This document shows, piece after piece, positions 11,291 to 22,991 of a stretch of 64,000 bases of DNA. Both the position numbers and the translations under genes were made by a program. The stretch lies in contig MNCI01011075.1 in the NCBI GenBank assembly GCA_015680685.1, positions 91,176-155,175 on the forward strand, written 5' to 3'. The notes under the pieces were generated by a model. It was not told where the DNA came from. It saw nothing but the letters and a program-made list of their open reading frames with translations, and did no database searches. The stretch comes from Gnetum montanum (Eukaryota; Streptophyta; Gnetopsida; Gnetales; Gnetaceae). Within the stretch, counting starts at the first letter, position 1. Each line of letters starts with the position of its first letter.

Positions 11291-12407
11291 ACTAAATAAA
11301 CAACAAGAACCCCGACGGTTACCTTATCTCCAAGGTAACCTAAGGTAGTTCCACCAACCTTCAACATATTATCCAAGTGGAACTCCACCACAACCCATTG
11401 AGCAACATCAACAATGGCAATACCCATAGTCATCGAGGATGCCACCACCAAGGCAACAATACCCCTACCAGAAACCTGATCCATATGGCTACTATATGCA
11501 ACATCCAATCTCTCTACGTGACTCTGTTAGTCACGTTACACCACAACATCACTACCAAGCCTGTGAGTATTATAGAACTCCTTCTCCTAGAGAAGATAAT
11601 CCATAAATATACCATCCTTCAAATCCATTCACAGCTCTCACACCAATAGCTCCATTACCACCTGCTCCAATAATGCAAGGGGAACTCCCTACTCAATCGC
11701 AGCAACGTAATGCCACAAGGGTCATAAACCCTCAACCCACTATTGGTTTTGACAACTGTATGAAGAAAAGAGCTTTCTTCAGAACCAATAGTCCAACCAA
11801 GCCCTTACAACCACAAGCGATTGAACCTCTGAATGTCTCCCCATCAAATAAAGCTTCAAAGCTACCTTTGAACCAAACACTGAGCTCAACGCATACGGTT
11901 ATGTTAACACATGTCATTACTAACTGGATCAAGGTTGGCCACCTTCCTAGGAAATTCTCTGATCCTAGAAGCCCTCTAATCTATCTCCAAATCACTGGGA
12001 ATGAGCCATGCAAAGCTCTTATGGATTCAGGTTTTGGAGTCAACTTAATATCACAAAATATGTACAAAGCCTGGAACCTACCTCCATTAAAGAAGAGCAA
12101 TATTTTCCTAAAGCTGGCCAACCAATCCATCACTGTTCCCTTGGGACTGGTGGAGGACATCATCACCACTATGTGTGGGTGATCGTACCTAGCTGATTTC
12201 GTAGTGATACAAGTGAATAACGATAAAGGGGACTTCCCAATAATAATGGGAAGGGCATGGCTAAGTACTACAGATGCACACCTAGGAATCTGTGATCTTT
12301 CCCTAAAAATATCTAAGGAAAACACTTTTGGAAAGATCGAGAATGCATTGCATACAGTGATACAGGGTGCAATTGCATGCAAAGATCATGGGTTGTGCAA
12401 AGTTTAG
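11291..12407 (+). pseudogene. E2 Pro/Gln-rich linker and aspartic protease
   Basis: A Pro/Gln/Tyr-rich linker (11290-11670) leads into the retropepsin region, which would release the mature proteins from the polyprotein. The active site lies in EPCKALMDSGFGVNLIS, with the D-S-G triad intact near 12024. A flap-like hydrophobic segment (SITVPLGLVEDI) and a C-terminal GDFPIIMGRAWL block follow. A TGA at 12180 and a stop at 12405 break the frame, which is the gag frame. Between here and 12644 is spacer with no clear domain, and the polymerase is in another frame, so a small indel or a natural frame change separates them. Confidence 0.85.
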
Positions 12408-12643
12408 CATTGCCTGCATGCAAGCTATGTGCACAAGACATTAACATACAAAAGTTCCTATATACAGCAGCCACATGACAAGAAGACACCCAATGGTTGA
12501 TAGCTGATTAATAGAGCAACTCACTAACGTGCATGGAACTAACTGAGGGAACAACTTGCACTTACATCGAAAGCATAGATGCACTAGAGCAAGTCCGCTG
12601 CCAACTTCCAAGCCTTAACCTCGAAAACATCAACTAGGGGAAG

Positions 12644-13790
12644 TTGGAAATTCCTGAAAAATTCAAGCAAGAGTCCCTAGAATTAAAACCATTGTCCACC
12701 AGTCTGGAATATATGATTCTTGAAAATGGAAAACTGGGAGTCATCAACGCAAGACTTGCTTCCAAACAAAAAGGAAGACTGCTGAAGTTAATAAACAAGT
12801 GGTCAAAATTATTTACCCGGTCATATCCCGAATTAACTAGAATAAATCCTAGGATATGCTAGCATAGGATTTACACTGACCCCTCCATGAAACCTCGAAA
12901 ATAACCGCAAAGGCAATTGAACCCAAAATTGAAGCAAGTAGTAAAAGAAGAAATAGAACAAGTTCTTAAGGCTGGGTTCATATATCCCATTGTTGATAGT
13001 GAGTGGGTTAGCCCTCTGGTAATTGTGCCTAAAAAGGAAGACAAATGGAGGGTGTGCATAGATTTTAGGCTGCTGAACATGGCAACATTTAAGGATCACT
13101 TTCCATTGCCATTCGTTGACCAAGTCTTAGACACCATAGCAAGGCATCACTATTATAGTTTTCTAGATGGCTATAGTGGATACAACCAAATACAAATAGC
13201 CCCAGAAGACCAAGCCAAGATAATGTTCACCAGTCCTTGGGGAATGTTTGCATATAAAAAAATGCCATTTGGCTTGTGAAATGCTCCTACCATGTTTCAA
13301 CGCCTAGTTCTAAGCATATTCCAATAGTAGATAGGGAATGGAGTGGAAGTCTTTATGGATGACTTCTCCACCTATGGAACAAGATTTGATCAAGCCTTGG
13401 ACCGATTAGAGCAAGTGCTGAAAAGATGCGTAGAAACCAATTTAAGGCTCAACTGGTAGAAAAGCCATTTAATGGTCTAAGAAGGCATAGTACTTGGGCA
13501 TAAGGTTTCACATGCAGGAATAGAGGTAGACCCAGATAAAATTAGGGTCATCCAAGGAATCACCCATCAATCAGAAACTATCAAAGACATTCGATCATTC
13601 CTTGGGCTCACTAGCTATTATAGGAGATTCATTGAGAACTTTTCTAAGATTGCCAAACCGTTGGTAGAGCTAACAAAGAAGGATGTACCTTTTGAGTGGA
13701 CTAGGGAATGTGAACAAGCATTCCAAACCCTGAAACGAAAGCTAGTAGAAACTCCCATTCTACAAGCTCCTAACTGGTCCCGACTGTTCC
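12644..13790 (+). pseudogene. E2 reverse transcriptase
   Basis: RNA-directed DNA polymerase. In order: EEIEQVLKAGFIYPI, SPLVIVPKKEDKWRVCIDFR (fingers, near 13010-13070), LPFVDQVLDTIA, YSFLDGYSGYNQI (catalytic Asp, near 13165), FAYKKMPFGL, and VFMDDFSTYG (the catalytic pair at about 13355-13363), then the connection FLGLTSYYRRFIENFSKIAK (near 13600). The FMDDFS form is usual in the Athila/Tat branch. In-frame stops occur after MPFGL, in the thumb and in the connection; most read TAG or TAA where CAG, CAA or TGG is expected. No frameshift is needed from 12644 to 15532. Confidence 0.92.
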
Positions 13791-14170
13791 ACATCATGAC
13801 TGACACATCAAATTATTCCTTAGGAGCTGTACTTACATAGTTAGATGACCTACAACGCCCTTACTACATCCACTGTGCAAGTAGAAGTATCGCCGATGCA
13901 CAACTTAACTACACAACTACAGAGAAAGAATTAATGGTTGTAGTGTTTACAATGGATGAGTTTAGGCATTATGTGTTAGGTTACAAAGTGTTCATCCACA
14001 CGGATCATAGTGCAATCTGGTTCCTCATGAACAAGCCAAGGGTTAGCCCTCATATTATACAATGGCTGGTAATTCTATAGGAGTTCAATCTAACAATGAT
14101 CGATTGGAAAGGCACCGAGAATGTAGTTGCAGATCATTTATCTTGGTTGCATTGGGATAGCAAAGAGGAT
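13791..14170 (+). pseudogene. E2 RNase H
   Basis: The RNase H domain degrades the RNA strand of the hybrid. Visible carboxylates are in HIMTDTSNYSLGAVL (near 13800), TTEKELMVVV (near 13925) and FIHTDHSAIWFLM (near 14000). The domain ends with WKGTENVVADHLSWL near 14150, the usual ADxLSR-like motif. It is in the same frame as the reverse transcriptase, with TAG stops at about 13840 and 14080 in place of probable CAG. No second (archaeal-type) RNase H domain was seen between this and the integrase. Confidence 0.88.
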
Positions 14171-15534
14171 GAATATGTAATGTCTAATCATTTTCCTGAT
14201 GAAGCCCTCTTTGCCAATGTAGTAAATAACCAACCCATGGAGAAAAACTGGTATAGTAGCATTCTCACCTATCTCCTTACTCAACAAACACCACAGGAGC
14301 TAGACTTTAGGAAGAAACAACAGTTTCTTCATAGAGCCAAGTACTTCATGGAGATCAATGGACAACTTTACAAAGTGTGTCCTGATGGCTTCGTTCGATG
14401 GTGCGTGCCCGAGGTAGACCAACTGAGAGTTCTCCAAGATGCTCATGAGGACCCTTGTGGGGGTCACAATGTGGGGAGACAAATGACTATTAAGATCTTG
14501 CTTGTAGGATATTACTGGCCAACATTATTTCAGGATGCCCATCAATTTTTCGAATCTTGTAAGCGCTATCAACGTGATGGGGGAATGACTACTAAAATGG
14601 AGGGTCCGCAACAATGGATTCAACCATTAGAACCCTTCAACATTTGGGGAATAGACTTTATGGGACCTCTTACAACAATGTCCAATGGAAAAGCTTACAT
14701 TGTAGTTGCCATAGACTATCTAACAAAATGGGTTGAAGCAGCTACTATTAAAGTTTGCACATCATCTACAACTGCATGATTTGTGCAACAAAAAATTGTA
14801 AATAGTTTTGGTGTGCCACCTGCTCTTATTTTGGATAATGGAACACACTTCACAAGTGCAACCTTTCAAAAGTTAATGCAATGCTTAGGGGTTGAACATA
14901 AATTGACTACACCTTATCACCCCCAAGCTAACGGATAAGCTGAGGTCACCAATAGGGAGATCACTGAAATATTGACTAGGAAAATTAACAAGTATAGGCG
15001 AGATTGGAGCACTAAACTGAATGATGCTCTTTGGACATACCGCTCCACTTGGAAACTCCCTATAGGCTACTCTCCCTATGAGTTAGTGTATGGAAAGCTT
15101 CCAACACTTCCGATTCAAACCAAGCTTCATACACTATCAACGGCTTGTGACCTCCACCTCAATCTTTTTCTAGCACAAAAACAAAGTTTGGCAACTCTAA
15201 ACGTGCTAGATGAAAATTGATTAGCTGCCCTATCATCAAATGAGTTGCACAAGGCATATAACAAGCAACGTCATGACTTAAAGATTCGAAAGGTTAAGTA
15301 TCAACCAGGAGATAAGGTTCTCTATTGGAACCCCACACATGTGCCACAACATACAAAATTTCAAACACTGTGGGAAAGACCTTACAATATTCATGCAACC
15401 TTTCCTTCAGGGGCCATGACCATATACAAACTTGAGAGCCCTGATAAGAGATTGTTAGTCAATGTGCAACAGACCAAACCCTTCAATGAATTTAGAATGG
15501 TCAGTGCACATAATACCTCTGAGAAGGGATGACC
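14171..15534 (+). pseudogene. E2 integrase
   Basis: Inserts the cDNA into the host chromosome. The N-terminal HHCC finger is present (AHEDPCGGH near 14445, then SCKRYQRDG near 14560), but its last Cys is Tyr. The core shows D in GIDFMGPL (near 14655), D in DNGTHF (14833-14835) and E at 14942-14944, with exactly 35 codons between the last two. Stops at about 14777 (TGA for CGA) and 14936 (TAA for CAA) break the core. The C-terminal part has a GDKVLYWNP-like GPY/F-region motif near 15310. Translation ends at the TGA about 15530. Confidence 0.9.
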
Positions 15535-17074
15535 CTACTCACTATATCGGATCTCCTCCTTCCAACTTAGTCATGGGGGAGACGGCCACCTCTGCTAATC
15601 ATTTGAGGCCCTCAATTCCTTTTTAAGTTTTTGTTTTAAAAATTTCTTTAATTTTTCTTGTTTTTGTTTTGCAACATCGTTTATATTTTTTCATTTCTTT
15701 GTGTGACTATTTGTTTTGTTTTTTTTTTGTTTTTGTTTTTGTTCTTTTTTTTATCTTTGTTTATTGTTTTTTTTTGTTAGATTTGTCACCCAATAAGTGC
15801 TCTTGATGGTGGTATGAATTGTATTCTATTGATTGCTAATGTTTGGTTTTTACCTTTGAGTTATAATGTTGATACTAAGGTATGATTACTTTGATATAAC
15901 AGGCAATGAGTCCAAGTCCCTTTCTTTAATAATAGAACTATTAACAAATTGGTGACTAGGAATTTCTCAAACTAAAGAAGGACTTAAGGATTCAAAAGGG
16001 TGTGACTTCAAGGGGATTTCATGCATTTGTGCTGGCTATTCTCCTGGGTGCTTGGATGTTTTCTTCTTGAGTTTTCCTTACTATTCTGACATTGCTTCAT
16101 TATCAAGAAGCTGAGCCAATAAAAATAAGTCTTTGCATGGTGTGGTTCTCATGTAAAAAAAATAGTGAGAATTCAAAGCACACCCCTTAGAAAAAATAAT
16201 CATCTAGGCTACAAGCATTGGTTATGGAACTAAACAAACATGTTCCCTCTAACTAAGGCCCTCTCTCACTTCCTACTTTTCCCTTTCTCGCCCTCCTCGG
16301 AATGGTGTTGACTCTTTGGCGGAAGCATTCTTGTTACTTCAAGTGGATGGATTGGCCAAGTGTATTAATGCGAAGTCACTAGATGTAGATTGTTTGAGGC
16401 TGGATTTGGAATGAGATCTACTCAGTCACATTAACCATAAATACACAAGGGGTTGTACACCACCTTGTTCTTGTGACTCCATTCCATTCTCTTCTCCCCA
16501 TCATTCTTTCTCCATTTCCCACTTCATTGGTGGTTGTATCAGTAGTCTATATTTTTGTTGATGCATTGTTTTCTCTTTGGTGAATTGTTGGGTTTAAGTC
16601 TTTAACTCTTGCTCCCAAATGACATTTCCAGAGCCTATGGACTCTTTGAATGTGGGTGTGTCAGGGCATAAAGGGCATGAGCCTACTTTGGGGAGGACCC
16701 ACTGGCATTCCTATTTGGTGCATCAGTTAACTTATTTCCCTTAAACATTTCCGAAATCAACTTTTTGTTGTTTCATTCCCACCTCTGACATCCATTTTAT
16801 CAATGTTGTTATTGTTTCTTTTTCTCCATCTTTCTTATTCCTTATATTTTTCCATTCTATCACTATCAAAGGATCGCTCTTAGTCATGGGGGCCTTGGTC
16901 CAATTTTTTCAATTTTTCCTAACCCCTACACCTTAGGTAGTCACTAGTGTTATATCTCTAGAATCCGTATTGGCCATATCACAACTTAGCCAATGGATCT
17001 TGCACTGAGGCAAGGTATCAACTATATTGTGATTTACTTATCCTTGCTCATATGTCATTGTGTTGTGCGTGCAG
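15535..17074 (+). other. E2 region between integrase and third ORF (non-coding)
   Basis: No ORF of note. It starts with GTCATGGGGGAGACGG (near 15572), continues with a T-rich tract (15620-15780), and aligns with E1 21130-23300: shared blocks include GGCAATGAGT, GGAATTC-AAGCACACCC, AAGGGCATGAGCCT and CATGGGGGCC. In E1 the corresponding stretch holds an internal promoter and intron. In E2 the aligned donor site near 16872 reads GGATCG instead of GGTAAG, while the acceptor GTGCGTGCAG lies directly before ATG 17075. Confidence 0.6.
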
Positions 17075-17223
17075 ATGGCAATCATACAACAATGGACTAG
17101 ACCTGGAGGAATCACTTAGGACGGATTGGTGCTAGAACGGTTATGCAAGTAACAAGATTGATGGCGCGGTTATGGATGGACAACGGAAGGCACAATCTTG
17201 GCGTCAGCAGCAACACATCTTCT

Positions 17224-17226
<3 letters not shown>
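17075..17226 (+). pseudogene. E2 remnant of the third ORF (start only)
   Basis: ATG 17075 follows an AG acceptor, as ATG 23301 does in E1. About a dozen codons follow (MAIIQQWTRPGGIT) before a TAG. The sequence then runs into a (TC)n tract and the N gap; the body of the ORF, 2.7 kb or more in E1, is absent. After the gap homology resumes with the E1 tail near 26200. Confidence 0.5.

Positions 17227-17256
<30 letters not shown>
17227..17256 (+). repeat. (TC)15 microsatellite at the edge of an assembly gap
   Basis: About fifteen TC units run directly into the N block, so the true length is unknown. Confidence 0.95.
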
Positions 17257-17314
17257 NNNNNNNNNNNNNNNNNNNNNNNNNNNNNNNNNNNNNNNNNNNN
17301 NNNNNNNNNNNNNN
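17257..17314. other. Assembly gap (58 N)
   Basis: Fifty-eight undetermined bases. The gap falls where E2 should carry its third ORF, so the missing ORF may be a real deletion or unassembled sequence. Confidence 1.
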
Positions 17315-17490
17315 GATGTAAATTGTGTATAGTGTTCACTCTTGTGGTCATGAACACTAATGTTGCCATGTATTGTAATGTTGATCCATTCACATGTCAT
17401 CCCATTCACCATTAGTTATCATTCAAGTCAATAATCCCATACCTTTCCAATATTTTCTAAAAAACTTAAGAACGAGTTTTCATTCAGTCA

Positions 17491-17498
17491 TGGGAATA
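17491..17498 (+). other. E2 polypurine tract (decayed)
   Basis: TGGGAATA lies directly before the 3' LTR. The same place in E1 (26374-26382) is ATGGGGGTA. Both sit in a shared CAGTCATGGG context. Confidence 0.55.
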
Positions 17499-18260
17499 TG
17501 ATGAACCACGATATTGCATACGCAATATCACATCCACCACGCGATATTGCATCCTACCTCATCTTCTATAAATAAGAGGTGGTGCCATTGGTTCCAAGGT
17601 AATTAGATTTAGAACCTTAGCCAAACTCTTGCAGTTTTTTCATTCCAAAGTTAGAATTATTTTTGTGTGCCCGCAGTAGGATTCATAAAGTGAATGGATC
17701 TTTATTCGAGAAATTTGTACCTGAGCACAATTTTTTGTACGACAATAAAGACAAACTTTATGATAAACCTTGTAGCATACAACTTAAGTTAATTAGTAAT
17801 TAATGATTATTTAACGCTTTCCTAGTTAATTAATATCTCTCTCAACCTTCAACCCCCTTAGTTAAATACACTCAGTACGACCGCTTCGAGCATGTGTGTA
17901 GCTCTTGGTAACCCAGTAACGATTAGCGTTTGGTAATCCCAGCAGCGTTGCAATGGTTCAGGATGTGTATGGCAAGTGGGAATGGATACTGGTGTTACTG
18001 TAAGTTAGCCACTTAGTTCTCTCTCCCTCTCATTTATTAGCAAAAGACATAAAAAATACAAAAGCTATAAAAATCATATACCTCAAGTTTACTTAACCAT
18101 ACAACCGTGACAATACAAGTAAGTTTGGGAAGACAACGATTGATTAACTCTAAGTGTTTCATTAAGGCGCATAAGTACTTAGTCCTTGGAGTTCAACCAG
18201 ATCATGCGTGAAACACTCATATTTGTATGGTTGAGTGTAGGGATACCTCACCACTCATCA
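17499..18260 (+). repeat. E2 3' LTR
   Basis: 762 bp, TGATGAACC...CACTCATCA. TATAAATA is at 17567-17574. Compared with the 5' copy it lacks part of the palindrome array and about 32 bp near 17995. CCTAA follows at 18261. Confidence 0.92.
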
Positions 18261-18265
18261 CCTAA

Positions 18266-19725
18266 TAACTTCAAGCAGGAGCCCTTAGAGCTAAAAACTT
18301 TACCAACCAACATGGCATATGCATATTTATACAATGGTAAATTGGTCATAATTAATGTCAAACTTGCTCTTGAACAAAAAAAAAAAGCTAGTAAAGGTAG
18401 TTAACAAATGCTCAATAGCCTTTGCTTGGTCATATCCTGAGCTAATAGGAATCAATCTAAGGATATGCTAGTATTGCATTTACATCGACCAGGCCATGAA
18501 GCCTAGAAGGCAGTTGCAGAAGCAATTGAATCTCAAATTGAAGTAGATTGTCAAGGAGGAAATTAAATAACTTCTTAAGGCAAGGTTCATCTATCCCATC
18601 ACGAATAGTGAGTGGGCTAGCCCACTCATAATTGTGCCAAAGAAAGGTGACAAATGGCAGGTTTGCATTGACTTTAGGCTATTGAATATGGCAACATTTA
18701 AAGATCATTTTCCATTGCCATTTGTGGATCAAGTGTTGGACACCATATCTGGGCATTGTTATTATAGCTTCTTTGATGGTTATAGTGGCTATAACCAAAT
18801 CCAAATTGCATAAGAAGATCAGGCCAAGACAACATTCACGAGTCCTTGGGGGACTTTTGCATATTGTAAGATGTCATTCGATCTATGTAATGCCCTTGCA
18901 GCATTTCAACACCTAGTCCTTAGTATTTTCCAATAGTAGATCGATAATGATGTGGAAATCTTCATGGATGACTTTTCCACCTATGGAGCTACATTTGAGC
19001 AAGCCTTGGACTACCTTGAGTAAGTACTGAAAAGATGTGTTGAAACAAATCTACAACTTAATTGGAAAAATACCCATCTCATGGTCCAAGAAGGCATTTT
19101 ACTGGGCCATAGAATCACTCAAGCAGGGATTGAGGTAGACCCAGAAAAGATAAGGGTTATCCAAGGAATAACATGCTAGCTAGAGATAGTTAAAGATGTT
19201 CGATCATTCCTTGGACACATTAGCTACTACTGGTGATTCATAGAAAATTTCTTTAGGATTGCAAAACCATTGGTAGAGCTTATAAAGAAAGATGCACCTT
19301 TCATATGGACCTAGGAATGTGAACATGCATTCCAACAATTAAAGGATAAACTCATAGAAACACCAATCCTACAAGCACCAAACTGGTCCAAACCCTTCCA
19401 CATCATGACAGATGCATCTAACTATACCTTAGGAGTAGTGCTCACATAGATGGACAATAAGAAATGCCCATATTACATCCACTGCTTGAGCCAAAGCATT
19501 GTGGGAGCATAATTAAATTACACCACCACGAAAAAAGAACTAATGGTTGTGGTGTGTGCTCTAGAAAATTTTAGGCACTATGTGTTTGGCTACAAAGTAT
19601 TTGTGCACACACACTGCAATCTGCTTCCTCATGAACAAGCCAATGGTGAGCCTCATGTCATATGGTGACTTGTGATCTTGCAAGAATTCAATCTCACAAT
19701 GGTAGATTGAAAAGGGATTCAGAAT
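18266..19725 (+). pseudogene. E1 reverse transcriptase and RNase H (resumed after E2)
   Basis: The E1 coding strand continues exactly where it broke at 8403: NFKQEPLELKTLP aligns with E2 12660. RT blocks follow in order: SPLIIVPKKGDKWQVCIDFR (near 18620-18680), LPFVDQVLDTI, YSFFDGYSGYNQIQ, IFMDDFSTYG (catalytic pair at about 18964-18972) and RSFLGHISYYW. RNase H shows HIMTDASNYTLGVVL (near 19405) and a damaged C-terminal part ending near VVDHVSCLRWD (19745). There are many stops and a few indels, and the sequence is clearly more decayed than E2. Confidence 0.88.
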
Positions 19726-21080
19726 GTGGTTGTTGACCATGTCTCTTGCTTAAGATGGGATAATAAAGAGGAGGAGAGCCCACTCTCTAATCAATTTCCA
19801 AATGAAATCCTCTTTCAAGGAGTAATAAATAACCAAATGCCCATAAAAGAACATGGTACAATGGCATCCTCACTTATCTTCTCACTCAGGGGATGCCACA
19901 AGATCTTGACTTAAAAAAGAAGCAACCATTTTTTCATCAAGCCAAATATTTCATAAAAATCAATGGACACATTTACAAGGTATGTGCTAATGGCTTGATT
20001 CATTAGTGTGTCCCTGATGAAGACCAATTGCACATTCTCCAGGATTCTCATGAAGGACCTTGCGAAGGCCACTATGCAGGGAGATGCATGGCCATAAAAA
20101 TCCTGATGGCAAGATACTGTTAGTCTACAATCTTCAGGGATGCCCACTGGTTTGTCCAATCTTGTGAACATTCTCAATGAGACAAGGGAATGACTGCTCA
20201 CATGAAAGATCCTCAATAGTGAATTCAACCACTAGAACCTTTTGATAGATGGGGCATCGACTTCATGGATCCCATCACATCCATGTCCAATGGAAAGGCA
20301 TATATTATCATTGCAGTCGACTACTACACAAAATGGGCAAAAGTAGTAGTCGTTACTAATTGTACATCATCCACTACTACTAGATTTATACAACACAATA
20401 TTGTAAATAGGTTTGGGGTGCCATGTTCACTAATTTTTGATAATGGAACTTATTTCATAAGTGCCACTTTTAGAAAGTTAATGCAACACTTGGGGGTTGA
20501 ACATAAATTAACAACACCCTACCACCCCCAAGCCAATAGTCAAGTAGAGGTAACTAACCAAGAGATCAAAAAAATACTAACATGCACCATTAGCAAATAT
20601 AGGAAATATTGGAATACAAAACTTAACGATGTCCTCTAGGCTTATCATTCAATATGGAAACTTCCTATCGGCTATTCTCCTTACGAGTTGGTGTATGGAA
20701 AACTTCCAATGCTCTTGATTCAATCCAAGCTTCGTACACTCTCAATAGCCTATGATCTGAATCTTGACCTAAGTCTAGCACAGAAAGAAAGATTGATCAA
20801 CCTAAATGTACTAGATGAAAACTGATTAATGGCCCTATCTTTGAACAAGGTGCACAAGGCATTCACCAAGCAACATCATGACCTCAAAATAAGAAAAGTG
20901 AAATTTCAACTAGAAGATAAGGTTCTCTATTGAAACCTCACGCATGTACCCCTGAAGGAAAAATTTCAAACATTGTGGAAGGGACCTTATATAATTGATC
21001 AAATCTTTTCCTCTAGGGCCATGTTACTATACAAGCCTAAAAGTCCAAATAAAAAGCAGTTGGTCAACATCCAATAAGTA
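19726..21080 (+). pseudogene. E1 integrase
   Basis: The N-terminal finger is degraded (SHEGPCEGHYAG near 20050). The core is the best-preserved part of E1: an open stretch at 20265-20639 carries SNGKAYIIIAVDYYTKWA, FDNGTYF (Asp 20439-20441) and QVEVTN (Glu 20547-20549) with the canonical 35-residue spacing; the first Asp is just upstream in GIDFMDPI. The C-terminal region continues to about 21080 (HHDLKIRKVKFQLEDKVLY), with stops. Confidence 0.88.
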
Positions 21081-22801
21081 AAACCTTTTTTCAAACCAAG
21101 ACAGGCCAGTGCAACTACCACCTCGATGGATTGACAACCACATTCCATTTTTTGAATCTCCTCTTTCCAACTCAGTTATGGGGGAGATGGCCATTCATGC
21201 TAACAATCCATATGGCTTCTCTATTTTTTCTCTTTTTGTTTTTCACATTTTTTATTTTTACAAGTTATTTATTTTACAAATTTTTGATTTTTGATTTTTA
21301 AAATTTTCTAATTTTCCACCATAGTTAATACCTTTGAACCTTTCTTAATTATTTTATACTTTATTATATATTTTACTTTTTTTAATTTTGTTCAAGTGTG
21401 ATATTTCCTTATTTTTGCTAATAAAATTTCTTTATAACCACAAGACACAGTCCTGCTATTGTTGTTTACTAATGATGGTTTGTGCTCAATTTTTGTGATG
21501 TCTGGTTTCTATTTTTGAATTCTGATGTTTGATGACTATGACATGATTTATTTTTCATGGAATAGGCAATGAGTGTACATCATCCACCCATCCAATAAAC
21601 TCTATGGTTTTTCATCTTCTAGGAATTTGAAGTTCCTTCCATTAAAGAAACTTTTAATTAATCGATGACCTTGGTAGTTTCGAAATTAGGAAGGATTCAA
21701 AGGTTTGTAGAGGATGTGACTTCAAGGGTACTCAATACTCTTTGTACTCTTCTACTTGCTTGGGTGCTTGAGTGTTTTTCATAGACCTCTTACCATTCCA
21801 TTTCAACCGCTAATAGGAAGTTAAATAAAGTCTTTGCATGGTGTGGTTTCCATCCAAAAAATTCAAAAAAAAAATTATGGGAATTCAAAGCACACCCATT
21901 AGACATAATAAACAAATAAATATTTACATGATGTGGTTCCCATTTTAAAAAAAAATGATGGGAATTCAAATCACACCCCTTAGACAACTAAATGGGCTAC
22001 AAGCATTGGTTATAGGACTAGAAAGATACGCACTCATGCTTGAAGGTCCACTCTAAATAAGGCCCTCTCTTACTTCCTAATTCTCTCTTTTCTTCTCTTT
22101 ATGGAATGGTGGTTGTTTTGTGGATGCACTCTCGTGTCTTATGTGGGTGGACTGGTCTTAGAGTGGCGATGCAAAGTCACTAAAAGTGGCTAGTTTTGGT
22201 CTAGACTAATGATGGATCTTCTCAAGTCATTTTAACCACAAATTCCACAAAGGACTTCTTATGACCTCAATGTGAAATTCCATTCCACCTTCTCCATCAT
22301 CCATCCATGTTGCCATAACTCACCTCACTATCAGGTTCTATGTTATGCTATATGTCTTGGTCTGATGTGTTTGAATTCTTCGATAGATTCTTTCTAGTTG
22401 GTCCTTAACTTTTTATGACCATTAATCAATTGTGGGGCCCACAAACTCCTTGGTTGAGGTTATGCAAGGGCAATAAGGGCATGAGCCTGCTATGGGAAGG
22501 ACCCACTTGCATAGCTCTTGGTTTGGTTAGTTAAGGTTCCTTACCTTAGACATTGCTACAATCCTATCTTTTGCATATTCCATTGTGTATTCCGCTTAAT
22601 GCTCCTTAACCTTTTATTCCATTCATTTGCTAAATCAGTTTTTCCCATTTTCTAATTTATGAGCTCCAACACCCTCATATTTTCATACTGTTCTTGGCCT
22701 TTGATCCCAATTTCATTCAAAAACTCTTTGTATTTTGCAAGTTTGACCAAAGTCAATGATCTTCTATGGTGGTCAACAACTGTGTTGATGCAACCAATTG
22801 C
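21081..22801 (+). other. E1 spacer between integrase and internal promoter
   Basis: Non-coding, T-rich, and homologous to the E2 spacer. It contains AACTCAGTTATGGGGGAGATGG (21160-21190 region) and a duplicated block of about 75 bp (21835-21910 and 21920-21985) with TGGGAATTCAAA-CACACCC. No ORF is convincing. Confidence 0.5.
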
Positions 22802-22844
22802 GTTGATGAGGCCTCATCAACACAATGCAAAAATCCTATATATA
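22802..22844 (+). promoter_or_regulatory. E1 internal promoter-like module: 20-bp palindrome plus TATA box
   Basis: A perfect 20-bp palindrome, GTTGATGAGGCCTCATCAAC, at 22802-22821 is followed 15 bp later by TATATATA at 22837-22844. The E1 LTR has the same plan: a palindrome array, a short A/T-rich spacer ending TCCTATA, and the TATA box. The palindrome matches the LTR motif GTCGACGAGGCCTTGTCGAC at 26409-26428 apart from CpG-type transitions. It lies about 150 bp upstream of a 5' splice site and 500 bp upstream of the third ORF. Promoter activity is inferred; a U3 fragment inserted by chance is the alternative. Confidence 0.5.
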
Positions 22845-22991
22845 CCGCCACACACTTAGAAATTTTTGTCATTTGCCTCATAACACATGAGGAGTTTTTG
22901 CCATTTTTCAAAGCCTAAAACCTTCCAAAGCCCTTAACTTCTCAATTGTTTGTCCAAATTACTCCGTTCTTTGATCTTGCAACTATTGGAG

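Larger units (their letters stand above)
8404..18260 (+). mobile_element. E2: Athila/Tat-like Ty3/gypsy element nested in E1
   Basis: A 9.86-kb element with LTRs at 8404-9218 and 17499-18260, a tRNA-Asp primer site, gag and protease in one frame (9363-12407), and RT-RNase H-integrase in a second frame (12644-15532). The flanking CCTAA duplication is perfect. The motif FMDDFS in place of YxDD, the primer type and the gag sequence place it in the non-chromoviral Athila/Tat branch. The third ORF of E1 is reduced to its start (17075) before the N gap at 17257-17314. Stops are scattered but the pol frame is otherwise intact, so E2 is younger than E1 and E0 yet defective. Confidence 0.93.

Noticed and set aside
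17112-17415. Open frames running through the N gap
   Set aside because: Artefacts of undetermined bases and the (TC)n tract.
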